From Anopheles merus (lineage: Eukaryota > Arthropoda > Insecta > Diptera > Culicidae), in the NCBI RefSeq assembly GCF_017562075.2, contig NC_054083.1, forward strand, positions 46,183,269 through 46,247,268: a stretch of 64,000 nt of DNA, written 5' to 3'. The position numbers and the translations under genes were made by a program. This document shows, in pieces, positions 12,234 to 24,260 of this stretch. Numbering within the stretch: position 1 is the stretch's first letter; each line of letters starts with the position of its first letter. The notes below the pieces were generated by a model. The model saw only the letters and a list, made by a program, of their open reading frames with translations, searched no databases and was not told where the DNA came from.

Positions 12234-12476
12234 CAGGGTTTCCCAAGATTTATTGGTCAGTTCCCATGATTTTTTGGAGCGTTCCCACGATTTTTTGGTC
12301 GTATCTCATAGATTTGGTTCGTTTCCATAATTTATTGGTATTTTCCGATTGGCTATCAGTACAATTGGACCAAAAAATTCTGGGAAATGACCAAGAAACC
12401 GTGGGAACGCACCAAAAAAATATGGGAACCCACCAAAAATTGATGGGAACCGACCAATAAATCGTGGGAAACCCTG
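12234..12476 (+). mobile_element. Palindromic 21-bp-unit MITE, family B, copy 1
   Basis: A 243-bp element with CAGGGTTTCCCA ends in inverted orientation, bordered by TA (12232-12233 and 12477-12478). Each arm is a chain of degenerate 21-bp units of the type TTCCCACGATTTTTTGGTCG, inverted about a short centre containing GTACAATTGGACC. Read on the minus strand, the right arm gives seven-residue steps (RFPSIFG, GFPYFFG, AFPRFLG, HFPEFFG). There is no coding capacity. Strand is arbitrary: copies 1 and 2 share an orientation and copy 3 is inverted. Termini match those of family A at 1884-2414. Confidence 0.9.
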
Positions 12477-12478
12477 TA

Positions 12479-15400
12479 TAGAACTTTTCTGATATTTCAT
12501 TTCCATCATAATAATTTTTAATTTCTTCAGCATAATTTTCAACACGACTCAAGCTGATAGCTCAAGGTTTGATAGCTCTTTGCTATGTGTTGAAAATCAT
12601 GTGTTGAAACTGAAATTTAATGTTGAAGAAAATACGCCATTTGAAAGCTGTTGAAAAACATCTTGCGGATTGCGGTGAATAATTATGTGCACATTCGTAG
12701 CTGACTTGGAAAACCCTGCAAGCTTTACCTTCCTATAGGATGAACATGAACCAACATGAATCCACCTGAGCAACAGTTCAACTTCCAGCAACCGTTGGCA
12801 AGACAATAATTATAAATTCATAATGCCCATCCGAATTGCAATACACTAAACTCACCAAGCGCCAATCACCAGGCTCAGAATCAGGATGAAAAATTCTGAA
12901 CTTTACTCTCAAGTGTACCATTTTTCGATACCCAAAAACCCCCGGTGCCCAAAAACCAAACGAACGACCCGTCCACTCAAAGACAAATAATATTTTAATA
13001 GTGTGCAAATGGTGGGCCAACCAATGGAAAATGAATATCATTAAACGGGCAACAGGGCAGAGCCTGCTGAGGACACGTGGTTGCTACGCAAACCAGTGGC
13101 CGGGGTGTTTCCCGGGTTTTTTTTTCCTCGGTATTTATTCAGCTTTTATTCAAATGCTTTTGTCGCATGCTCCAAAGCTTACAGTTTCCCGTACATTACG
13201 CGCAGCGCGCAGAGGGAAAATATTTTCATTACAATAAATTGTGGCGTTTGTTTGTTTTATCGTCTCGGTCCCAGTCGCAGCGCGTTCTCGAGAGAGAGAG
13301 AAAAAAAAGCGAAAGCAAACACTGCGTTTGCCGGAGAGACAATTTGTGAAAAATCATCATTTCCGACGCTTGTTTCTTCCGCATCTCTTGCCCGATTCCG
13401 TGACCAGAGGGTCGGAAAAAATTGACTACTTCCGATCAGTGCAATCAGTGCCGGCACCCTCCCCATCAACCTCTAGGGTAAGGATCAATGGAACAGTTCC
13501 TCAGTTGCGCTCATTTTCATTCCCCCCCCCCCCCCAGGGCAAGAAGGGTGGGCCACAAAAACAACTCCGACCGGCCGGCACAAGGACAAGGCGCAGGCCC
13601 TGTCCTCTTGGACTTACAGCTTGGCGTTGACTTGGGCCGCTCTCGTCTCGTTTTATCGAATTTTCTCCGAATTTCATCAAGTTCCCGTTTATTGTGTGTC
13701 CTCCATCAAAGTCAATGTCAAGTCATGCTTATTATGAATATTTATTGCTAACCGTCCCTTTGCGGAACCTTTCACGAGCACGAGCACGATGGAGATGTGC
13801 ATGGGGTAAAGAGCACGCTGCTTCCTTGCCTGTGCTTGTTTTGTTTCTTCTCTTTTTGTTCCTTTTTTTTTGCTTACTTTTGCCGCCCCAAAAAGAAATC
13901 AATCAAATAAATCGTACCCTTGGCCGGGCTTTGTTCATGCCGGGGCCGGGTCCTCCTGTCGCATGTAGACCGAGGGTGTTTGTTTGAGTTCATTTTGCTT
14001 TGAGTAGTGTGTGTTTTCGCTTACATTATGGCAAGTTTTTGTTGTTGTTGTTAGTTCTTTAGACAACAACGGGGTTGGGGTATTTCTTCCTCGAAAATGT
14101 TGCTTGCATGCCAACTTTCACTCGCGCTTTGGGACGACATTGTACTACGCGCACCTTCACCAGCCTACGCAAGCGAATGGTATTGAAAAAGCAAATACCA
14201 TAAATGAAACAAACAAAGCATATTCCATCGAACTGCAGGTGCTCGCCGGCGGAGGCGTCACTCAATCAAATCTTTGGTTTCGAAAAGTGAAAGCTTCCAC
14301 AAAAAAAAATAAATAAATTAAACATTGAAGCAAAAACGCAACCGCTCAACAACAAAACCGTATGCATTGCTTTGTGCTGAAGAGCTCAACAATCTTCCCA
14401 GCCACCAAACAAAAACAACAGCAAAACAACACGAAACCAATCTACGTCACGATCTACGGGCATCTCGTCTCGAATTTAACTCAATGAATCTCACATTTTT
14501 TGGGCCCCGTCCCCGGTGATTGTTTTTTTGGTGCTGCACTCCTCTCCGCTTCCTTTAGGCCACAAGGTGCTAGCAAAATCAATTTTCCAATAAAACTCTA
14601 ATCCAATTTCCGGGGTCACACTTGAGGGGTGGCCGTCGCTGTGCCGTTTTTAAGTTCAAGCGACAGGGCAGGGTTTTCCGGTTACGGGAAGGGATCGAGC
14701 TTTTTTTTTGTTTTTTCTTTAAACTCTCTCGCTCTACAGCCCCACTTTAAACTGATTTGTATTCTAATCTTATTGAATTTTTCGGCCACTTCCGGGGATC
14801 TTGGAATCCGTCCGTGAGCGAAAGAAAATGAAGCAAAAAGGATTCTAAAAACCACTCGCACTCTCGTGAAGTGGACGCAAACTTGAGGTCTAGTGTTTAC
14901 CCGGCGTGAAGTGGGGCAGCAGTGGGTAAAACAAAAAAACACTCCCCCATGGTGCAGAAAGATGACGTCCGTGGGGGAGGAACTAGATGAAGAAAAAAAC
15001 AACATAAAAGCTCCACTCAAACTCAAGTGCGGAGAGGCGTAGAAAAAAAAACAGAGAAAAGGGCTGGGTTATAGATCGAGCGAGACCGTTTCTTCCTAAA
15101 AAAAACACATGAAGGGCAAATTGTGTGTGTGTGTGTGTGGGTGTCGCTCTGGCTACCTTAATTGGAGCCTAGAATTCCGCTTTCGTTTAGTCCCCACCAT
15201 ACGCCACCCTTTCCCCATGAAACAAAGCACAAGCGTCCAGCCGTTTCCCATTATTGTCGTCTCGCCTCGAAACGCCATCCCAAGACCCGAATCGGTCATT
15301 TAAGGGATGTTAAACTTTCGACATTTCCCTCCCTTCCATTCTGCTGAGCTGTGGGTGGAGGTGGTTGGTATTCCTCTCTTCCCCCGCTCCCCCTCACCAC

Positions 15401-16605
15401 GCCTCTTCTAGTAACTGCGTTGGCCGGCAGTGGCAGCGCCGCTGTTCCGTTCCGTCAAGGAGTCGACAACTTTTATTCGACTCTCTGACATTTTTCTCTG
15501 CTTTTGTCCGCCCCCTGCCCGAATGTCCCAGGGTAACAGTTGATGGAAGTATTTTTTTTTTTTGTTATTAATTCAAGTGCGGTCTGTTGAACAATAAGTG
15601 CCATTCAGGCGACACTGACTGCAAACGAAAGCTGGGATCAGTTGTAAAAAAAAGGGACGAAAAGGGGACGAATATGGCGTACGGGAGGTGTAATGAAGTG
15701 GTGGCAACGGCAGAAATTACTGTGGAAAAGAAAATTACTCCCCATTGGGTAGTGCCGTCCTACCATGCCGGTCGGAAGGGGTCGGGAGGGATCGATTTTT
15801 CCTAGGAAAACAGATACGCCAAAGGGCTACCCCGGTCGGTGGGGCGGTGTGGTCCGGGTAAACTGTTGAACTGATTGTGTCGGTATAAATTGGATCGGAA
15901 TTATTTTGGGAGGTCGTTTTTCTTTCCCTCACCCCCCCCCCCCACCCCTCCCCACCCCACTCCAGCAGCTCGCACTCTTCGCTGCTCTTCAGATTCGTTC
16001 GTTCGCTTTCACTTTCTTAGGAAAATGTGTTGAGTTTTTGTTAACGAATTTGTTTTGTCCGGTGTGCGCTCGGTGCTTTTAGTTTTCTCACCCACGTGGA
16101 GAGTGAGTTCCAGCACCATTGGGCGCAATGATTTGCTGTGGTCAAACACATTGTCTGCGGTTTCAATCAAATGGTAATGAAATTTTCCACCCCTTGCCGG
16201 AGAGGAGAGGTAGCGAAACATGAAACACAAACCATTGGATTGATGGTGCAGCTCCATCTTGTGCTCGATAAAGCATTTCCATTTGTACGCGCGCGTTTGG
16301 TTGTTCGGTGGCTCGGGACACTGATAATAAAAATGGTGCTGAAGTGAAGTGCGCTTGATTGATATTGAAATGCAGGTTAATGGTTCAGTAATAGATTGGA
16401 AAAGAAATAAACAGATTCTTATCAGACGATGGGTGTGACCGAATCCAATCATGGATCATTATTGATTGAAGTTTTCTATTATCCTATTGCACGATAAAAC
16501 TCATTTTCTTATTGTTTCTGCACATTTCAATTCATTCTGATGGCTTTAAATAGTTAAATTTACAAAATACGACAATATTAAATGTTCTTTTAACTCCAAA
16601 AACTA
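12479..16605. other. Non-coding sequence
   Basis: Nothing gene-like is supported. It contains poly-C tracts at 13522-13535 and 15932-15943, a short GA run at 13291-13300 and a short TG run near 15122-15138. Many short open frames in its GC-rich portions overlap on opposite strands. Confidence 0.5.
13522..13535. repeat. Poly-C tract
   Basis: Fourteen consecutive C, without other structure. Confidence 0.9.
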
Positions 16606-16607
16606 TA

Positions 16608-16854
16608 CAGGGTTTCCCACGTACTATTGGTCAGTTCCACGGTTTTCTGGTGCGTTCTCTCGATTTTTTTTTTTATCGTATCCCATAGATTTTTGGTTCG
16701 TTCCCATAATTTATTGGTATTTTCCGATTGGATATCAATACAATTGGACCAAAAAGATAAGGGAAACTGACAAAAGTCGTTAGAACGCACCAAAAAAATA
16801 TGGGAACCCACCAAAAATTGATGGGAACCAACCAATAAATCGTGAGAAACCCTG
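16608..16854 (+). mobile_element. Palindromic 21-bp-unit MITE, family B, copy 2
   Basis: A 247-bp copy in the same orientation as copy 1, bordered by TA (16606-16607 and 16855-16856). The left arm is the more degraded, with a T run inside one unit near 16667-16676 and changes in the first units. The right arm closely matches copies 1 and 3. The centre contains ATCAATACAATTGGACC. Confidence 0.9.
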
Positions 16855-17345
16855 TAATATTGCTAAGAAAATTCAAAATTGTTTAAAAAAATTAAGTTTA
16901 TTTATTAAATAGTTTCAAAAATAATTGTCTGTGCTTTTGGCAATATAAAATTTTCGACCAAATGAATGGTATTTTACCCTTAAATTTGCAACACATTTCC
17001 TCCTTTTTCACACGCACAACCCCTCGCAGCAAACGAATTAATTCACCCCCTCTTACTGATTGAGCAAACAACACTGTCGAACGAATTAATTCACCGTCTT
17101 CTTGAGGGGAACAAATAACTGCGCAAACTACGCACCAAATATGCATGTTTTCCCCCTCTTGCGAGCGTGTAACAATTTGTCAAAACCAACCCCTCTCCCC
17201 AATATAAAAACTTCCCCTTTAGGCAGGGGAAAAGGTTGGCAACAGCACAGGATTAAGCACAGGCACAGCACACCAGATTAACACATCGACGGTGAAAAAT
17301 GGCTTCCGCTCGCAGCAGTCCAAACACGGGATTTTCCACAGCAGC

Positions 17346-17348
<3 letters not shown>

Positions 17349-17383
<35 letters not shown>
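17349..17383 (+). repeat. (CT)n microsatellite
   Basis: Thirty-five bases of CT. The minus strand reads (GA)n, the type of sequence bound by insect GAGA factor; binding here is not shown. Confidence 0.9.
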
Positions 17384-17386
<3 letters not shown>

Positions 17387-17587
17387 CTTGTATATGTGCA
17401 TGCGCGTGTGTGTGTGCGTAAACATCAGAACGAAAACAAAACATAAACCCCCCCTTTTCGATTCCCTTTCCAAAACCTTCAATCTACCGGTGTCATGGGA
17501 ACAACGTGATGCCCGCCCGCTCCCATGCTACCGATACCGTGCAAACTGTTGATACTGATTTGCTTGTAATTCCATCTCACATCATCA

Positions 17588-17612
17588 GTTAAGTGGTATT
17601 ATACTACTTAAC
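17588..17612. repeat. 25-bp near-perfect inverted repeat
   Basis: GTTAAGTGGTAT and ATACTACTTAAC form two 12-bp arms around one base, with a single mismatch. It could form a small cruciform or bind a dimeric regulator. Its role is unknown. Confidence 0.7.
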
Positions 17613-18595
17613 AGTGTTGGGGTGTGGGGGGGGGGGCACACACGGGAGAAGGGAACCATTGTAGGCAAAACATTGCCACCGAGCAGCATCCAAACAATCC
17701 ATCAGCAGTAACAACACGTTGGAAGTGTGCGAGCGTATGTGAGCGTGTGTATGTGTGGTGAAGTTGTCACTGAAATTGAGTTGAGCTACCTCATGCCTGT
17801 GTATGTCGACGGCAGGACGCTGTCATGTACGGTGGTGGCAACATAAATCATAAAAACACACCGAAAGCCTAACTCGAAACTCTTCACCCCGGATACGGAG
17901 CTTGCGAAGGGCGGCGGGAGGCGAAGGAAGGCCTGCAGAGAGCGTAAGCTTTAAAATTAGCTAAATGAGACCTTCACCTCGCCGTCCGTCTTCTCCAGAG
18001 CAAATGAGGCCTACGCTTGTGGTTTAACAATTCTTGCCGGGCTTACCCGTTGCGAGCCTCGCAAAACCGGAACATCGGTGCGAGCGGTTTGGTAGCTTTT
18101 GCCCCCCGGGGTAGAACAAATATTTTGAAAACATTAAATCATTCAACCGCCGTGCGTGTACTACTCGGAAGCTTCGGAGCACAGCCCGAACCCCCCGTCC
18201 CGTCCGACCGTCGGGGATGGACTTACGCCCGCCTCTCACCGTGCAGCCGTCATCCACGTGTGCGCTAGACACATCCGTCTTTGTTGTGTGAGCGAGCTTT
18301 GTTTGGTCAGGGTTTGCTGATTAAATCTGCCATGCCATGGCCCTTCAACTTCACCCTGCCCTACCATCTCCCACCCACTCATCAGGAGCCGAAAAGTCCC
18401 GTCTGAGCAGCGGGAAACACTGCGGGGAGATGGGAGATGCATGGTTGAGTACAGCTATCAGGAGGATATGTGAAAAGCTTCAGCGCAAGTTAGCCGCGCG
18501 ACGATGCTAACCGGGGCTCTGGGCCCAAAACTCGCGATGGAAAATCACAATTCTCCTTCCCACAACGGGGCATGCAAGGGCGCACAAATTCTTCG

Positions 18596-18613
18596 CCCCC
18601 CCCCCCCCCCCCC
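18596..18613. repeat. Poly-C tract
   Basis: Eighteen consecutive C. Confidence 0.9.
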
Positions 18614-19960
18614 AAAGCAAGCTTCCCTCTAATCCTGTTTGCCATTGCGGTTTATTATTATTATTCCACCGTGGTCGGGTTGCAGGCGGAAATGTTGGCT
18701 TCAGCCGTCAGTGTAATATTACGATTTTCCATCCCATCAAAGGAGTTTCCTCACCGGCAGCCATCCGCACAAGCCATCAAACAAGCGCAGAACGTACCCA
18801 AGACATAAATCATACACGCACACACACAAACACACGCCGAGAAGAAGAGGAGTGAGCTCACATGCGGCATGAATGAACCAAACCACGGCACAAGCCGTCT
18901 CGACGAGCATCGTCAACCGGGTTCGGCTGCTTTACCCATTTTTCGTCCGCACTTGATTGTTTGCCATCGTGTTGTGCCGCGTGTGCGATCTTGCAAAGGC
19001 TCAAAGTTTGGGTGCCACAACACCACACCACGGAAGCCGTACCTTGTTCGTACCTCAGTCGATAAATTCCATCCCTTTTTCGGTTGACAATGATGCCGGA
19101 GCGTCAGTGGCGAAAAGTGCCAAACAGCAGAACAGGATCGTAATAGGACGTAATGAACAAACGATGCATGAATAACACATATATAGACACACACGCCACA
19201 CACACACAACCACACCTCGTACTATGCGCTACACATCTCGCTCCTTAGGCACCTTGAAAGGATCAGAATAGAACAAAGGAAATACTACAGGTAAAAGACG
19301 GGACACCACTACAAGACAAGAACGAACGAAACAACCCTCGAGCTGCTGCAAGGATCGCTGGAGGGGAACGGGATGGGGGAGGGGGGGAGGTGGGATGAAA
19401 AATTCATAAACACAGCACTTACAGTCGGCCAAATGTCTTGTCTTGCGTCAGCTTAACCTAAAACCGAAGCACCACTTACGCTTCGTTTGCCGCCAGGGTG
19501 AGCCACCGTCGCATAATTCCTCAAACGAAGCCAACCAGTCGGTCGTACCTGGAGGAAGATCGTTCGCCGAGACGCAAAGTGATTCCGACATTGGCAAACA
19601 TACGGATGCACGGCACACACAGTGAGGAAAAGTAAAGGCGACGCAAGAACGCACAAGACGTTGAATGAGAAGGAAGAATGTCTTTGGAACATTTTCGGCT
19701 CGAAGCACACTCACAGCGCTGCACAGCGTCGGGCGCATCGCTTCATTCGGTGTCTTCATGGCAGTGGCAGCGCATTCATTCTTCGCCTTGTGCTCACCAC
19801 CATCGGGTGTAGCATCGCACAATATTTGGAATTTATGATTGCATATTAATTAAAAGATAAAGCCCGAAAGGCGAAACAGTTTATGTAAATGGTTTCGCTT
19901 CCTGGCTTGGGAGGGTAATGGACGTCATGTGTTGGGCCCCAGTTGTTGGTTTGGTTGATG

Positions 19961-19979
19961 CCCCCCCCCCCCCCCCCCC
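19961..19979. repeat. Poly-C tract
   Basis: Nineteen consecutive C, the longest homopolymer of G or C in the window. Confidence 0.9.
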
Positions 19980-20896
19980 AGCGCCCCGGGCCTTGCCGGG
20001 CGACTGATCGTGACTGACAGCCGTTTTACCGGAAGCTCGGTGCTTGGTTGCACCGTCCGCTTGCCGGCACAACACTGGATGATGGCATGGATACTGGTCC
20101 AAGGGCCGGAGACTCCCTGGAGAGACAAACCGTATGGATCGTCCCCTCGTTCCCGTCGTAAGCGTAGCCGTAACGTCTGACGGAAGTGAATCTGATGGTT
20201 TAATTTTTATGACACATTCTCAGCAATCGCGAGAACGGAGCAGGTAACAGCTTGCACGGTACTGGCCATGTTTTTAACGGGCGCGTGGTACCTCTGCCAT
20301 ACTCCGTTTTTTGGTCTGACAGCTCCAGTGTGTGTGTGTGTGTGCGGGTGCTACTGCGGTGCCTTTTGTTGTTGTTTTTAGATTGATATGATGCCGGCGC
20401 GTTTGCTTAAGACGTCAGGATGGATGGACATGCTGGAAAGTTAGCAGGAAGTCGGAATGAATGGCATCCATTATTCGAGCACTCGAAGCTTTATGAATAT
20501 TAGCGTAGGATGCAATGTTGAACTACTCCCCAGTGCCGCTCGGTAAAGGGTACGGTTGATATTTTCGCATGAAAATGTGGAATATCATTCTTCAAGAGCC
20601 TGCCAGCGGGAGATGCATCTAGTCATTAGCTTCAGTTCATGGGAAATCTGTTTTCCGCAGCGAGGAATACTGTTGAATTGCATAAAATGGCAGTAATGGA
20701 TCATTTACACTGTTTGATGTGTTTGTTACTGTGACTCTTAGACGGTGGCAGTCAAATGGGTAGAATTTTTGGAAACGAAAAATATAGCACTAAATTGATA
20801 GAATAAATATGATTTATTGGGAAAGATTCAACATGTACATGAATGAGATATCCAACATCGATCAAGTATTGGAATAGAAATATGATTATATATACA

Positions 20897-21258
20897 ACTA
20901 GCTGGCCCAACAAACTTAGTTATTCCAAAACAACAAAAAAAATATTACATCATTGCTTTGTTACTTGGGATAGTTGTATCGTGCCTGTATCCCCTCAGGA
21001 TCCGATCATCGAGTGTAAACCGCCAGCCACCTAACACCAAGTGTCAAAGTGCCGTATACAACACAACAACAATCCTGCTCTTTGTATTGGAGTTAGAAAA
21101 TCATTATTAAGTTAAGTTTAGTGTAACATCTGAACGATTTTTAAGTCTTAAAACCTATTCTCATACCACCATAAAGTGTGTGCAAAGTTTCGTTGAAAAT
21201 GATCCTGCCGTTTCGGACGTTGCTCGCTACAAACACTGTGACACGAGATTTTTATATA
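20897..21258 (+). mobile_element. Degraded non-LTR/SINE-like retroelement 3' remnant
   Basis: It begins ACTAGCTGGCCCAACAAACT and ends with a GCCGTTTCGGAC word (21207-21218) followed by GTGACACGAGATTTTTATATATA at 21238-21260. Remnants opening with ACTAGCTGacccggcaaact and closing with aGCCGTTTCGGAG and a TATATA tail are widespread in insect genomes, from memory. The (TATA)n tail resumes as TATAGATAGATA after the MITE at 21261-21959, so the tail was the MITE's target. No reading frame survives. Confidence 0.55.
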
Positions 21259-21260
21259 TA

Positions 21261-21959
21261 CAGGCGTACCCCGAGTTACGACCCCCTCGAGTTAGGCCCG
21301 TGTCTGTGCTCCATCGCATGCGATTTTATCGCACGTGCTGTCAAACGCTTTTTCGTATAATATTGCGATTATTTGGATGATTTTAATAATATAACGATTA
21401 TGAAAAATTAAGTTGAGATTGTTCCTACAAAACACCACACATTTAGTTTGACCGATAAAATCGGATGCGGCGTCCGACGAAATCAAATTTTTTTGATTTC
21501 GTCGTACGACGAAATCGCACGTCCGACGTTATCTGTCAAATCCCATATAAAATTTTGACAGGCCTTCCGATAAAATCGCATCCGATGGAGCACAGACACG
21601 GGCCTTACGACGATTCGCAGATTCGACGATTTTGATTTTGACAGTTAAAAGTTGTCATTGACAAGAAATTGATGTATTTTTTTGAATTTCTGGGCTGATA
21701 ATCGTTATACACACATTTCCAAAGATTCCATAATTACCCTATCTTGAATATCTATATTGTGTACGGCTTCTTGAATATATTCATTACATTATCGAACTTT
21801 TTTTTTTAAATAAAACACACAATATCATAAATTCCAACTCTTCAACTTCGGTTATAAACTTAATATTCATAGATATTCGACATACGACTTTTTCGACTTC
21901 CGCCTTGCTTTGGGACATATTTTCGGTCCCATATACAGTCGTATCTCGGGGGACACCTG
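21261..21959. mobile_element. pogo/Tc1-like MITE (interrupted)
   Basis: The ends are CAGGCGTACCCCGAGTTACG and, inverted, CAGGTGTCCCCCGAGATACG, an imperfect terminal repeat of about 24 bp. TA borders lie at 21259-21260 and 21960-21961. The CAGgcgTmCCyCGAG-TACGA type of end resembles pogo/Tigger elements (family knowledge), and TA duplication agrees. Removing the inner insertion (21295-21604 plus one TTA) leaves about 386 bp with no transposase, so it is non-autonomous. Confidence 0.75.
21295..21604. mobile_element. PIF/Harbinger-like MITE nested in the pogo-like MITE
   Basis: A 310-bp element with inverted ends GGCCCGTGTCTGTGCTCCAT. The first 37 bp of the two ends differ at one position, and similarity extends to CTGTCAAA. 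It is bordered by TTA on both sides (21292-21294 and 21605-21607), and joining the flanks restores GAGTTACGAC of the host element. A 3-bp TTA duplication with GGCC ends is the PIF/Harbinger signature. An internal hairpin of AAATCAAA/TTTGATTT lies near 21480-21500. No coding capacity. Confidence 0.85.
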
Positions 21960-21979
21960 TATAGATAGATAAAGATAAT

Positions 21980-22449
21980 AGAATGCAAATTACAACCCTG
22001 TTGATAAAAGCTTCACTAACACAAGCTTAGTTCAATAGCTCTGTACTCTTACTATACTGTTAAATGAGTAAAACTTCCCATTACCACACAGTTTTGATAG
22101 CGTAGTTGACTCATTTAAATATTATTCTTTTACTATTCTTGGATTGGATTAAGCCTAAAGATACTACCTTCTTCCAATATTATATTGGATATTATCGAAT
22201 AGGATATTTAATTTGATATTCACATTGCAAAGATATTCACTGACAAAAAGAAAATATTAATCAAATTCCTCCTGTATTCAGGTTTGAGCTTGCTAACAGC
22301 TACTAACTATCACAAAAGTAATCACAAGCCATTTTTCCCAATGATCAGCAAGATAATCCAACAAGAGCAATGAAGCACAGATGCAAAGGATAATAAGAAT
22401 GTATAGGATATTTTGATTGGATCTGATGAGACACTTGGCTATCCCTACT
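21980..22449. other. AT-rich non-coding sequence
   Basis: No gene, repeat boundary or RNA structure recognised. Confidence 0.5.
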
Positions 22450-24260
22450 CCCGATGACGAAAATTGCACACCTCTTCCGGTTTAGTTCCGCTCGGCTCGG
22501 TTTACTGCTTCTCTCCAATGCTCACCGGCAGGCACTGCACAATCTGTCGATAGTTGCATCCGGTCGTTTTCATCTCGATTCACCTCATCCTGATTACGGT
22601 GCAATTGTGCGCTACCAATGAGTAAGATGCGCTTTCTTTCATTTCCGCACTCGGTATTTTTCCAACCTACCGAGTCGCACTCGGACCACTCCCAACATTG
22701 TGTAGCGAACGAAACCGGCCGCTGGCACCAGATCCGAACATCCGAGGAGGGTTGACGTTTGAAGGGCAATCTATCAGCACCGACTGGAGGAACCGGTACC
22801 GTTAGCCTTATCGGATCGGAGAGGCATGCCGTAGTAGTTGCTGCCGGTTGCAGGTGCGACATAAATTACACGCTCTGACGGACACGGAAACCCATTTACC
22901 CGACGTACCGAGGACCTGACTTTCTCCTCCCCCCCCCCTCCCCCCTGCCTCGCTGAGTGGTGTCCCGCTGCCGACCCGGCTTCAAGATACCGATCGTTGA
23001 TGGATGAAGGAAAATTATCGACACCCGCTGATCCTGTGACATTTCTCGGAACGATCCGCACGTCCGTCCGGACCGCCCCCATACCCGTCTGCCAATGCAT
23101 TGCGAGGGGGGGGGGACGATACTTAAGACCCTGTCGGTGAGTTACGTCCCACTAAAGCACCACCGTCCAGGCGGAAATGTTTACCCCGATGGGCAGCAAT
23201 GACAGCGGTGTCAGCTGGGAACGGAGGCAGAAAATTATTCGTCCCCGGTCTTCGGGTTCAATCACAATGGAGACGGACAGAGGCGAAGTGGCAGCAAAAC
23301 CAGGCAAGAAGGCATAATAGATGGAGCAAGGGAATAGATGAACGATATTCGATAAATTTAGGCATCGACGAACCCGAGGCCGAGGATACGGGCCCCGTGG
23401 CTCAGAATAGATGGGCTCATGATTTCATTTTAGCCGTACCCGATGAGTTGGAAGACTACAAGTGACTACAATTTATGCCAGGTAATCCTCCCGGCTGGTT
23501 GGCTGGCTGGCTGGCTGACTGCCCTGGCCGGTGATACACCGACCAAAGAAAACGAAGCACACGAGAACGTAAACGGAAAGCGTAGCTTGACACTGTGGGA
23601 CTCGCTCGACTGGAGGGGGTGTTTCCCCCATTCGAGAGCGTTCCGTATCGTTCCCACAGGACGCTCGCTCTGGGGGTTTCCGGGTTTTTGCGGAGCAGCA
23701 GGCCGGTCGATAGGTCAACAAACGATTTTGTTGCGAACGTCCATATCGAACCGGTTCCCCCGGGCCGACTCCGGCTGTGCCCGTGCCAGTAAGTCCATTC
23801 AAAATCCCCCAGCGAACGGCTCGGCACGTACGGCTGAGGAACCGGTTCGGTGATGGATGGATTTGTGGTTTGTGTGCGGGTGCAGGAACTATTTGAAAGG
23901 AGCGTAACAAAAGCGTAACGAGGGGCGAGCATCATGGTCCGTGCGTCTTCAAGTGCCGAAGCGAAGGCTGCACTGGAATGGGGGTTTGGCGCGTGTGGCC
24001 GACGGAACCCGGCAATCCCGCTGGACCAATCTCCCGCTCGTACTCTCCCGGCAGCTGGGAGTATAAATTATGAATACGGATACATTCTTCCTTATCCGGT
24101 GGCTAATGCTTTCAGCTGCGTGGGGAGCGAGTAAACTGCACCGAAAAGGAACGGCACAATCATTATGCTGGACTGTGCTCCGGGGTTCGGGCTGGTATTC
24201 TCTTCCCCGTCTCGGATGTTTTTCTTTCCTGTTTGCGTAGAGCACGCTGCCACAAGCACC
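22450..24260. other. GC-rich block without a convincing gene
   Basis: Clearly more GC-rich than its flanks. It contains overlapping open frames on both strands of up to 159 codons (for example minus 23935-23456) without recognisable domains, and a (GGCT)n run at 23493-23517. A plus-strand frame at 23199-23465 is discussed as a weak candidate. It may be a CpG-rich regulatory block or an unrecognised exon. Confidence 0.45.

Larger units (their letters stand above)
16857..20896. other. Non-coding sequence
   Basis: No exon supported. It holds a (CT)n run (17349-17383), a 25-bp near-palindrome (17588-17612), two long poly-C tracts (18596-18613 and 19961-19979) and several short CA runs near 18812-18830 and 19190-19210. 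Confidence 0.5.

Noticed and set aside
12191..12552. Open frames on both strands across the family-B MITE copies
   Set aside because: The seven-residue repeats reflect the 21-bp unit structure of the elements, not a protein.
16009..16452. 147-codon minus-strand frame
   Set aside because: No start or splice support, no domain, and AT-rich low-complexity residues; likely chance.
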